The notes under the pieces are model-generated. The model saw only the letters and a list, made by a program, of their open reading frames with translations. It made no database searches and was not told where the DNA came from. A stretch of DNA of 64,000 nucleotides, taken from contig DKVI01000087.1 in assembly GCA_002491115.1 (NCBI GenBank), positions 65,590-129,589 on the forward strand, written 5' to 3'. The DNA is from Lachnospiraceae bacterium UBA7182. Lineage in GTDB: Bacteria > Bacillota > Clostridia > Lachnospirales > Lachnospiraceae. A program made the position numbers and the translations under genes. Below, in pieces: positions 1-9,000 of the stretch; within the stretch, counting starts at the first letter, position 1; every line of letters starts with the position of its first letter.

Positions 1-902
1 AGGGAAGGAATCAGATTTTTTGTACCTGCCGTCTCAAAGAGCTCTTTCAGGCCGTTATGGATCGCTTCTTTGGACCAGTCGGCCTTGTCATATTTTCCGT
101 TATCCAGACCGCCCTGGATCGTGATCTTTCCGGCATATGTTTTCAAAAGCTCCGGAATATTATTTTCCTTAACGGCGCCCTGCCATACGTCAACTCCCAT
201 CTCAATCATCTGCGGCACCAGGCTGGCGGCATAGGAATCGCTGTGGTGAATAATGACGTCCACACCGCTCTTCTTCCAGAATCCGTATATTTTCTGATAA
301 GCCGGCAGAATAAATTCTTCAAACATGGCAGGGGACAGGAAAGTGGAAGTCTGGCTGCCCCAGTCGTCATGATGGAACAGGGCGTCCGGGTGATAGTGTG
401 CCAGTTCTGCTTTCGCGCACTCGATCTCCCAGTCGGCCAGATGGTCGATCAGGTCATGCATGGCTTCCGGTTCTTCATAAAAATTGATCATCGTATCTTC
501 CATACCCATAAAATAATGCAGTTTTTCAAAGATACCCGTAACGAAAAACGGCGCTACAAATTTCTCTTTCCGATCGACAGACGCCGCCTGTGTTTCGGCT
601 GCTTTCCAGTCTTCGGCGCTGTACCGGTTGGGATCAGGCGTCTTTAACTGTTCTTTCCACAGGGTGACGTCTGTGATCAGCTTGTTGCTGCCTTCGCACA
701 GTGGGAACGGCCCGGGTGTGCCTTCCTGCCAGCGGACGGTAACGCCCCATCCGTTTACCCGGTCCTTTCCATAATCACAGAATCCCCCGCAGTCAGCCAT
801 AATTGGGTCAAGAATCAGATCCATATACTCGTACTGGTTGACGAAACGATCGGGATGTCCGCCTCTGATGGTTTCCATAAAGTTGTCTCTGATTGTCAGC
901 AT
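1..902 (-). CDS. Uroporphyrinogen decarboxylase (URO-D) family protein, probable corrinoid methyltransferase; 3' end outside window
   Basis: The minus strand is open from an ATG at 902-900, preceded by a clear AAGGAGG ribosome binding site, to the window edge, giving about 300 residues without a stop. The translation starts MLTIRDNFMETIRGGHPDRF and contains the pattern DxGGFCDYG, a HHDDWGSQ segment and IIHHSDSYAASLVPQM, typical of the URO-D/MtaA-like family whose anaerobic members move methyl groups between methoxylated or methylated substrates, corrinoid proteins and folate. True heme-pathway HemE is unlikely because no heme genes are nearby and the sequence resembles the solitary clostridial methyltransferase paralogues. 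It is divergent from the PucR-type regulator at 1050, which probably controls it. The C-terminus is missing because of the window boundary. Confidence 0.75.
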   Translation of the reverse strand, partial: MLTIRDNFMETIRGGHPDRFVNQYEYMDLILDPIMADCGGFCDYGKDRVNGWGVTVRWQEGTPGPFPLCEGSNKLITDVTLWKEQLKTPDPNRYSAEDWKAAETQAASVDRKEKFVAPFFVTGIFEKLHYFMGMEDTMINFYEEPEAMHDLIDHLADWEIECAKAELAHYHPDALFHHDDWGSQTSTFLSPAMFEEFILPAYQKIYGFWKKSGVDVIIHHSDSYAASLVPQMIEMGVDVWQGAVKENNIPELLKTYAGKITIQGGLDNGKYDKADWSKEAIHNGLKELFETAGTKNLIPS

Positions 903-1049
903 GAAAAAACCTCCTTTATTTTGCTGGAATGATTTTTACGGTTCTATTCGCATGATAAATCAATTATAGCAGAATTATGTTCATATGTTATCCTTAATAG
1001 TTATTGACTTTAAAACTGATTTTTCCTATACTTTACAGGAGAGGTTCTT

Positions 1050-2597
1050 ATGCGTTTGAGTTTGAATATTATCTATGACAGGCTGAAAATACCGGAAAAA
1101 AACATGGCATCTCATCCTTTGAACCAGATTATGATATATCAGGGGCTGATGCTTTATAAAGACGGGATAGCTTATGACACGGAATTGTTAAAAGAATATC
1201 TTCTGCTGGGGTTGAGCACGGATTTTCCCGCATCCATGGAAGGCTGCGGCATCTTATCGGTCGGCAGACTTCCCGATGCTCTGAGAGAAAAAAATGCCTG
1301 TGTGGAGTTTGATCAGGACTGCGACCTGTATCAGATATTTTACCAGGTGCAGAGCCTGTTCGGTCAGTTTGAATGCTGGGAGCGGATGCTGGCGGAACAT
1401 CTGGATAAGGAAGATTTTATGGATGTTGTCTGCCGGTCCGCGGCAAAGATCTTTGGCAATCCGGTGATTTTCCATGATAACGGTCAGGTATTGTACGCGT
1501 GGAGCGATCTGTCAGGTCTTACGGATATATGGATCTACAATAAAGAGATCGAAAAATATTCGTTGTCCACTTCTTTGCTGAATCAGTTTAAAGTATCGCG
1601 GGAGTACCAGGCCTCCATGCTCACGGATTCAACAGAACTGTACAGTGATTCCAATCTGGATTTTCCCGTATTATACTGTAACTTTTTCGTGGCAGGGCAG
1701 TTCATGGGACGCTACTGTGTGAGTGAAATATCCCGGAAAATACAGCCGGGGGATTATCAGATCCTGGATTATATCAATCGGATCACCCAGCAGGCGTACC
1801 GATACGGGAGAATCTGTCTGGTAAACCAGGTGAAAGAAATAGAGACTCTGCTGATTGATGCCATAGAAGGAAAGCCGGATGAGGGCAACAGACTTGGCAG
1901 TCAGATGAAACTCTTTCAATGGCTGCCTGAGGACAGATATCTGTGTGTGGTCATATTGCTGAACGGAAGAGACGTCCATACGTACGCGGTCATCGGAGCC
2001 CGGCTGGATCTGGAGCGGATGTTTCCGGGAGATTTTGTGTTTGTCTACGGAAAGAATCTGGTGCTGCTTGCGAATCTGGACAGAAGGCATCAGGAGGCAA
2101 AGGATATTTCTTCCAGTCTGGCATACTTTTTAAGGGAAGGAATTTTTAAAGCAGGCATCAGCAGAACGAAGCATGGTTATGATTTTTTGAAAGATGCGTT
2201 CTGGGAAGCGTCAGAGGCGCTTGTTGTGGGGAATTATATGGACCCTACAAAATGGTACTATTATTTTGAACAGTACAGGAATGATTATATCTGCATGAAA
2301 AGCATGGGGGTTCTTTCAGCGGGCTCGTTGTGCCATCCGGGCGTTTTGCTTCTGCAGGAATATGACAAAAGACATAAGACGCAGTTGTTTAAGACTTTGC
2401 AGGTCTATTTAAACTGCGACCGGAACCTGGCAGGCACGTCCAGACAGCTTTTTATTCACCGCAGTACGCTGGAATACCGTCTGGAAAAGATCCGGAAGAT
2501 CACAGGCGCGGATCTGGAGCAGCCCAAAATTCGTTTTCAGATGCTGGAGTCTTTCCGTTTTCTTGAATGGGAATCTTTCCGGAGAGGTACAATATGA
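1050..2597 (+). CDS. PucR/CdaR-family transcriptional regulator
   Basis: A 515-residue protein. The N-terminal and middle parts look like a sensory region of the GAF/PucR class with no recognised ligand motif. The last 60 residues (NLAGTSRQLFIHRSTLEYRL onward, through RKITGADLEQP) match the PucR C-terminal helix-turn-helix. The ATG follows GGAGAGG at a normal distance. It is transcribed away from the URO-D gene, with about 150 bp shared between them, so it most likely responds to that enzyme's substrate and controls the divergent promoter. The family includes activators of purine, sugar-acid and aromatic catabolism; the effector cannot be read from the sequence. Confidence 0.8.
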   Translation: MRLSLNIIYDRLKIPEKNMASHPLNQIMIYQGLMLYKDGIAYDTELLKEYLLLGLSTDFPASMEGCGILSVGRLPDALREKNACVEFDQDCDLYQIFYQVQSLFGQFECWERMLAEHLDKEDFMDVVCRSAAKIFGNPVIFHDNGQVLYAWSDLSGLTDIWIYNKEIEKYSLSTSLLNQFKVSREYQASMLTDSTELYSDSNLDFPVLYCNFFVAGQFMGRYCVSEISRKIQPGDYQILDYINRITQQAYRYGRICLVNQVKEIETLLIDAIEGKPDEGNRLGSQMKLFQWLPEDRYLCVVILLNGRDVHTYAVIGARLDLERMFPGDFVFVYGKNLVLLANLDRRHQEAKDISSSLAYFLREGIFKAGISRTKHGYDFLKDAFWEASEALVVGNYMDPTKWYYYFEQYRNDYICMKSMGVLSAGSLCHPGVLLLQEYDKRHKTQLFKTLQVYLNCDRNLAGTSRQLFIHRSTLEYRLEKIRKITGADLEQPKIRFQMLESFRFLEWESFRRGTI

Positions 2598-2633
2598 AAA
2601 TCTATCATTTGGGATAAAGCAGAGGAATAATAC

Positions 2634-4856
2634 ATGGAGTTTACACAGAAGATGCAAAAAGTGATGGAGTATGCCGTCAGGCTGGCGCAGCAGGAACATC
2701 ACAGATATTTTATGCCGGAGCATATGATCTACGGCATGACGTTTGACGAAGATTTTACAAGAGAATATGAGGCGGCCGGCGGCCGGATGGGGAAACTCAG
2801 AGAGGATATAGAAGCGTTTTTAAAGGAGCAGGCGGGCCGGGCAGAAGGCAGCGAGACGGCGCAGACGACGCTGGATGTCCAGGAGGTGCTGCGGATGTCG
2901 GCCGAGCAGGCAGCGTCCAGCAGCCGGGACGCCGTGGAAGTAAGCCATGTGCTTGCCTCTATTATGCGGCTTACCGACAGTTACGGCGTCTATTATATGG
3001 CGTCTCAGGATGTGGATCTGGTGGAAGTTTTAGGTGAACTGTCCAGAGAGAGCCTGTCCAAAGAAAGAAGTGTACAGCCTGCGATGGCAGGGGGGTCAAA
3101 GACTGACAGAACAGAAACGGCAGGCGCCAGGTGGAAAAGTTTTCTGGAAAATATGAACGAAACCTGTGAAAATAAGAATCCTCTGATCGGACGGGAAGAA
3201 GAACTGGAGCGCACCGTTCAGATCCTTTGCAGAAAGGATAAAAACAATGTGCTTCATATCGGTGAACCCGGGGTGGGCAAGACAGCCATTGCTTACGGAC
3301 TGGCCCGGAGAATACGGGAGGGTCAGGCGCCGGAACCGTTAAAAGGCGCGGTTTTGTATGCCCTGGACTTAGGAGGTCTCCTGGCGGGGACCCAGTACAG
3401 AGGAGACTTTGAAAAACGGTTTAAGGAGATTATGGAGGGACTGTCAGGGGAAGAACTGCCGATTCTCTATCTGGATGAGATACACAATATCGTAGGAGCC
3501 GGCGCGGTGAACGGCGGCAGCCTGGATGTGGCGAATCTTCTGAAGCCTTATCTGGCAGCCGGACATATCCGTTTTATCGGGGCGACTACCTATGAAGAAT
3601 ATAAGAAACACTTTTCCGGCAGCAGAAGTCTGGTGAGAAGATTCCAGAATGTGGATATCAAAGAACCTTCCCGGGAAGAGACGGTAGAGATTTTAAAAGG
3701 TTTAAAGGCAGGCTATGAAAAGTTCCACGGCGTGCGTTACAGCGCGGGCGTACTGGAGCATGCGGTGGAAGTAAGCAGTAAGTATATCAACGAGCGTTTC
3801 CTGCCGGATAAAGCCATTGATCTGATCGACGAGGCGGGCGCTTACAGAAGACTTCACCCGCTGGATCAGAAAGTCCAGACGGTCAGTAAAGCTCTGATTG
3901 ATCAGGTGCTCTCCAAAGTATGTAATATTCCGCCCCGGACAGTGGAAAAAGGCGAGACGGAGAAACTGGCCCTGTTGGAAGGGCAGTTGAAAAAGCAGAT
4001 TTTCGGGCAGGATGAGGCCGTGGCCCAGGTGGTCAATGCGGTGAAGTTTTCCCGGGCAGGCTTAAATGACGAGTATAAGCCGGTGGCGTCCTTTTTATTT
4101 GTAGGGGCGACGGGTGTGGGAAAGACGGAGCTTGCGAAGGCGCTGGCGTCGGAGCTTGGAATTTCTTTTATCCGCTTTGATATGAGCGAATACGCGGAGA
4201 AACACACGGTGGCGAAGCTGATCGGCGCGCCGGCCGGATATGTGGGCTATGAAGAAGGCGGCATTCTCACAGAGGAGGTCAGGAAACATCCCCATGCGGT
4301 GCTTTTGCTGGATGAGATGGAAAAGGCACATCCGGATATTTTCAATGTGCTTCTGCAGGTGATGGACTATGCGACGCTGACGGACAATCAGGGCAGGAAA
4401 GCAGATTTTCGGAACATTGTTCTGATTATGACGTCCAATGCGGGAGCCAGCCGGGTGGGGAAAAGCCGGATTGGTTTTGGAAGCGAGGCCGTGAACCTGG
4501 ATGCCCTGACCGACGCGGTAAAACAGACTTTCCAGCCGGAATTTCGCAACCGGTTAAGCAAAATCGTACTGTTTCGCAGTATGGATGACCAGATGGCCCG
4601 GAAGATTACAGAGAAAAAACTAAAAGAACTTTCCGACAAGCTGCTGGTAAAGAAGGTGGAGCTTACAATCACCCCCCAGGCGGCGGAGCATATAAAGGCT
4701 GCCGGGATCACAAAAGAGTACGGCGCGCGGGAGATTGACCGGGTGATCGCGGGAGAAGTAAAGCCGCTTCTGGCGGAACTTTTACTGTTTGGAAGACTGA
4801 AGCGGGGCGGAAAGTGCATGCTTCTTGTGGAAGATAACAAACTGGCAGTCAGATAG
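2634..4856 (+). CDS. clpA: ATP-dependent Clp protease ATP-binding subunit ClpA
   Basis: A 740-residue Hsp100 unfoldase close in length to E. coli ClpA. It has an N-domain (1-140), a first AAA module with Walker A GEPGVGKT (210-217) and Walker B YLDEIHN (279-285), and a second AAA module with Walker A GATGVGKT (491-498) and Walker B LLLDEMEKAH (557-566). RIGFGS near 612-617 places an IGF tripeptide where ClpP-interacting unfoldases carry their ClpP-docking loop, and no long ClpB-type middle coiled coil is present. It should unfold proteins and feed them to ClpP. No clpS or clpP lies next to it. It is followed after 13 bp by the acylphosphatase gene and is probably cotranscribed with it. Confidence 0.92.
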   Translation: MEFTQKMQKVMEYAVRLAQQEHHRYFMPEHMIYGMTFDEDFTREYEAAGGRMGKLREDIEAFLKEQAGRAEGSETAQTTLDVQEVLRMSAEQAASSSRDAVEVSHVLASIMRLTDSYGVYYMASQDVDLVEVLGELSRESLSKERSVQPAMAGGSKTDRTETAGARWKSFLENMNETCENKNPLIGREEELERTVQILCRKDKNNVLHIGEPGVGKTAIAYGLARRIREGQAPEPLKGAVLYALDLGGLLAGTQYRGDFEKRFKEIMEGLSGEELPILYLDEIHNIVGAGAVNGGSLDVANLLKPYLAAGHIRFIGATTYEEYKKHFSGSRSLVRRFQNVDIKEPSREETVEILKGLKAGYEKFHGVRYSAGVLEHAVEVSSKYINERFLPDKAIDLIDEAGAYRRLHPLDQKVQTVSKALIDQVLSKVCNIPPRTVEKGETEKLALLEGQLKKQIFGQDEAVAQVVNAVKFSRAGLNDEYKPVASFLFVGATGVGKTELAKALASELGISFIRFDMSEYAEKHTVAKLIGAPAGYVGYEEGGILTEEVRKHPHAVLLLDEMEKAHPDIFNVLLQVMDYATLTDNQGRKADFRNIVLIMTSNAGASRVGKSRIGFGSEAVNLDALTDAVKQTFQPEFRNRLSKIVLFRSMDDQMARKITEKKLKELSDKLLVKKVELTITPQAAEHIKAAGITKEYGAREIDRVIAGEVKPLLAELLLFGRLKRGGKCMLLVEDNKLAVR

Positions 4857-4869
4857 GAAGGGAGACAGG

Positions 4870-5139
4870 ATGAAGATACGAAAGCATATACAGTTTTACG
4901 GAAGAGTGCAGGGGGTGGGATTTCGGTATCACGCCACTTATAAGGCGCGTTTTCTCGGTCTGACCGGCTGGGTGCGCAACTGCTATGACGGAAGCGTGGA
5001 GATGGAGGTGCAGGGAGAGCCGGAGCCCATTGACGATCTGATCTCTTATCTGCACAGACAGAGATTTATCCGCATCGACCGGATGGATACAGAGACACTT
5101 GCACCGGAAGAAGAAAGAGATTTCAGGGAGAGAGGTTAA
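4870..5139 (+). CDS. acyP: Acylphosphatase
   Basis: An 89-residue protein starting at the ATG at 4870, behind GGGAGACAGG; an upstream in-frame ATG at 4825 lies inside clpA and is not a credible start. The sequence has the family signature YGRVQGVGFR with the catalytic Arg, and GLTGWVRNCYDGSVE with the catalytic Asn, covering the usual ferredoxin-like fold. The enzyme hydrolyses carboxyl-phosphate bonds such as acetyl phosphate or 1,3-bisphosphoglycerate. It sits between clpA and a DUF3786 gene with gaps of 13 and 6 bp, so the three are likely one transcript. Confidence 0.92.
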   Translation: MKIRKHIQFYGRVQGVGFRYHATYKARFLGLTGWVRNCYDGSVEMEVQGEPEPIDDLISYLHRQRFIRIDRMDTETLAPEEERDFRERG

Positions 5140-5145
5140 GGAAAT

Positions 5146-5784
5146 ATGAGTGTTAATTACCATGCGTATCAAAGTAAAGGCGTGCCCTTTACCAATTATG
5201 AGGTGGTGTGCGCACAGTGGCGGGAGGAGTTTACAGGGTACAATCCCGAACGGATTGTGAGAATCCTTCATCTTAGGCGGGATGAAGAGCATCTGTATCT
5301 GACCTATTTAGGAGAAGCGTACAGGCTTCGGCTGTCGGACGGCGTGCTGGAAAAAAAGAGGGAAGAAGCATGGACGGACGAGCTTTATTTTAATGAATCC
5401 ATGTCGGTGTATCATCTGCTGCATTACACAAAAGATGTTCCGACCATATCCGGAAAATGGGTTCCCAGCCATACCATCGACGGGGTGGTAAGCCGAAATC
5501 CGGCAGTGAAAGACCCCCTGCTAACACCTTTTGAAGAAAAATACGCGGGGAGGACAGAAGAATTTAAAAAGGCGTGCCTGGCAGCAGGGGGTGTTGCGAT
5601 CCAGGCAGGAGACGCCGCATATGAGTTTGAAGTATTTCCGCAGGTACATCTGCAGCTGATCTTATGGGATCAGGACGAAGATTTCCCGGCGCAGGTCCAG
5701 GTGCTGGTGGATCAGTGCGTGACGGATTTTGTGCATTATGAGACTCTTGGGTGCATGATTGCGGATCTTCTGGAGCGGTTATAA
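5146..5784 (+). CDS. DUF3786 domain-containing protein
   Basis: A 212-residue soluble protein that resembles the DUF3786 family. The recognisable part is the C-terminal half, where AYEFEVFPQVHLQLILWDQD followed by EDFPAQVQVLVD is the conserved core. No signal peptide or membrane segment is seen. Anaerobes often carry DUF3786 proteins, some fused to iron-sulfur or corrinoid-linked domains, but no biochemical role can be assigned here. It is the last gene of the clpA-acyP unit and is followed by a strong hairpin. Confidence 0.7.
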   Translation: MSVNYHAYQSKGVPFTNYEVVCAQWREEFTGYNPERIVRILHLRRDEEHLYLTYLGEAYRLRLSDGVLEKKREEAWTDELYFNESMSVYHLLHYTKDVPTISGKWVPSHTIDGVVSRNPAVKDPLLTPFEEKYAGRTEEFKKACLAAGGVAIQAGDAAYEFEVFPQVHLQLILWDQDEDFPAQVQVLVDQCVTDFVHYETLGCMIADLLERL

Positions 5785-5830
5785 AAAGAAGGGACCGGAA
5801 AAAACGTTGCATTTAAAAGAACAGTATAAG

Positions 5831-5877
5831 AAAATATCGACAAATTTGGGATTCGATCCCGAATTTGTCGATATTTT
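5831..5877. terminator. Long inverted repeat, probable terminator after the clpA operon
   Basis: A 22-bp arm (5831-5852) pairs with 5856-5877 with one G-T pair and a three-base loop. Both flanks are A/T rich, so it could stop transcription in either direction. Confidence 0.7.
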
Positions 5878-5917
5878 TGCATAAAAGATGATAGATGCTG
5901 TCAGATTTAACATTTGT

Positions 5918-5946
5918 TTTACAAAAAAAAGGGGGCATGATACAAT
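5918..5946 (+). promoter_or_regulatory. Sigma-A promoter for the BspA-like gene
   Basis: TTTACA at 5918-5923, a 17-bp spacer and TACAAT at 5941-5946, with an upstream TG that makes an extended -10. It lies about 130 bp before the chosen start at 6073, leaving a long 5' leader. Confidence 0.6.
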
Positions 5947-6072
5947 GAGAAAGTATTCGGAATTTTTTGAAGGATGTTTGTCAGGAAAGGCGGCTCTTTC
6001 AAGGGGGCAGCTCTGCGGCGGATGTGCCAAAACTGTGCTGCAAAGGTAATAAAGAAGGGATGGGTAGTAGAG

Positions 6073-9000
6073 ATGAAAATGAAGAAATGGGCGGCGGCGC
6101 TTTTATGCGGCCTGCTGCTGATGACAGATCCGGGGGTGGCGTATGCGATGCCGGACAGCCAGGCGGCAGAAGAACCTGCGGCGACGGCAGAAGAAGGGGG
6201 TTACGACGGGAGCGATGTTCCGGCAGAGGATGCAGATGCGGTTCGGGAAGAACCGGAAGATACGGAGGATGAGAAGACAGAAAGTTCAGAGCCGGACGAG
6301 CCTGCAGATGCAGCAGGAGAGAGTACGGACTTCGATGCGGTAAGTGTAAAGGAACAGTCGCCGGACGATACGGAAGCTCTCCTAAATGAAAAAGCGGCTG
6401 TCGGCGGTACGGTGGAGATCGGAGGAAAGATCACCTGGTCGATCGACGGGGACGGTAAGCTGACCGTAGAGGGAACCGGGGAGTTTTCCAGTGACACAGG
6501 GACAGAAAGGGCACCCTGGTATTCAAATAGAGAGCAGATTAAGACGGCGGTCGTTAATGTACAGGACATAAAAGATACGTCTTATATGTTTTTTGACTGT
6601 GAGAAGATGACAGATGTCACTTTGAGCGGTCTGGATACCAGCCAGGTGACAAACATGTCGAGTATGTTTGAAAACTGTGATCTTCTGACGAGTCTGGACC
6701 TCAGCAATTTTGATACCGGAAATGTGACAGATATGTCATGGATGTTCGACTATTGTATGGGCTTGACAGACATACAGGGGCTTTCCGGCTTTAACACTTC
6801 CCGGGTGACGGATATGAGCTTTATGTTCCGAGGATGTATAAACATGTCAAGTCTGGATGTCAGCGAGTTTGACACCGGAAACGTGACCGACATGAATAAT
6901 ATGTTTAGTGTCTGCCGCAAGTTGGAGAACCTGTCCCTTCTTAAATGGGATACAAGTAAAGTAACTAAGTTGGATGATATATTTGCATTGTGCAACAGTC
7001 TGGATTCCCTGCAGATGCACACATGGAATACCAGTAATGTGACATCTGTAAACTCCATGTTTTATGATTGCAATAAAATAGAATATTTGAATCTAAGCAG
7101 CCTTGATCTGGAGAAGGTAACGGATGCCAGTAGTGTGGCGGATATGTTTACAGGATGCAGCAGCCTGAACCGTGTTTATATTCCGATTCATAATTCACAG
7201 AATATCAGCCTGCCGGGGGATGCCTGGTATCAACCGGACGGAACGGTTATTACAGTTCTTCCGCAGAATAAGGATACCAGCTTTTTAATAGAAAAAGGTC
7301 GGGTTCCGGGCAGAAACGAAACCGATGGCGGGATCACCTGGTCGATCGACGGTAATGGACGGCTCACTGTGACGGGTACGGGAGATCTGACCGGGGCAGA
7401 GAGAGACTATGTTAATGGAAAAGGCGTGGAAGCGATCCCGTGGAATGACTACAGGGAACAGATTTTGTCGGCAGAGATCGATGTGAAAGGAATGACGGAT
7501 GCGTCCTATTTGTTCGGCGGCTGCGAAAATATGGCCAGTATAAAAATGGACGGATTTGAGACTGCCAATATCACATCTATGAAAGGCATGTTCGTCGGGT
7601 GCAGCAGCCTGACGAGCCTGGATCTTAGCAAGTTTAATACAGAAAAAGTTACCAGTATGTACAGTATGTTTGACGGGTGCAGCAGCCTGACGAGTCTGGA
7701 CTTAAGTTGCTTCAATACAGAAAAGGTCACAGATATGGCGGGTATGTTCGCGGGCTGCTACAGTCTGGCAGAATTGAAACTGGGCAGTTTTAAGACCGGT
7801 GAAGTGACCGATATGTTTATGATGTTTGTGGATTGCAAAAGCCTGACAGACCTGGATCTGCATCATTTCCATACCGGGAAAGTGACCAATATGGGATTTA
7901 TGTTTAACGGGTGTAATAAACTGGAGACATTGAATGTCACTGGTTTTGATACCGGAAATGTAGAAAATATGAGTAGAATGTTCCAGTCATGTCATCAATT
8001 ATCGGAATTAGATCTGAGCAGCTTTGATACACATAGCGTGAACAACAAAAAGGGCATATACAATGAAACCTATGGAATGGACTGTATGTTTGAGGGTTGC
8101 AGGAGCCTGAAAAAACTGGATCTGAACCGTTTCGACACCAGCGGTGTAACAGACATGAGCAGTATGTTCGACGGGTGCAGCAGTCTGACAGAATTGAATG
8201 TGACTCATTTTAATACGGGCAACGTAACGAATATGAGCGGTATGTTTTCAGGCTGCAGCAGTCTGAAAGAGTTGAATGTGGTCGGTTTTGATACCGGTAA
8301 TGTGGACGGTTTTCTCTCCATGTTTGCCGGCTGCAGCAATCTTGAGGCGCTGGATGTCAGTAATTTTGATTTCAAAGAAAATACATTAATAAACAACATG
8401 TTTCAGAATTGCAGCAGTCTGAAAGAACTGGACCTTGGCGAATGTGATTTTTCCGGAATACTCGCCGCAAACGATATGTTTACTGGATGCAACAGCCTGT
8501 CCCGCATCCGTACGCCGCTTCATGTATCCATATCCATTCCCCTGCCGGTCGCTTCCGATACGGATGCCTGGTATAATGAAAAAGGGGAGAAGCTGACAGA
8601 GCTGCCGCAAAAACTGACCTACAGTATTACCATTGAGAAAAACAGGCATCCGGAAGTTAAGTATCCATATCTGATCGCCCAGAAAACGAAAAGAAATTAT
8701 ACGTGCGGGGATACTCTCAATACAGACGACATTTCCGTATATTGTTACCGTGAGATGGGCGTGCCCAAGCCGGTCGCCGAATCCGAGTATCAGATCGATG
8801 CTTCCGACGTCGACCTGTCTGTTCCGGGCGATCAGGAGCTGCGCATTACCTATGACAACGGGACTGCCGATACGGGCGACGATATGACCGCCGTTATCAT
8901 ATTGAAAGTATCGCCTAAACCGGGTGAGGCGCAGGTGTATAAAGTGACCTTCGATATGAACGGCCATGGGACCGCACTGTCAGAGTACGCTTCCTATACG

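Noticed and set aside
57..647. Open frame of 196 codons on the plus strand
   Set aside because: It lies antisense inside the URO-D gene, whose minus-strand frame is open to the edge and has a ribosome binding site and family motifs.
6580..8500. Regularly spaced repeats resembling a CRISPR array
   Set aside because: They are in frame, degenerate and encode DUF285 repeats; no constant repeat with unique spacers exists. No CRISPR array was seen anywhere in the window.
8386..8967. 193-codon frame antisense to the BspA-like gene
   Set aside because: A shadow frame over repetitive coding sequence with no independent signals.
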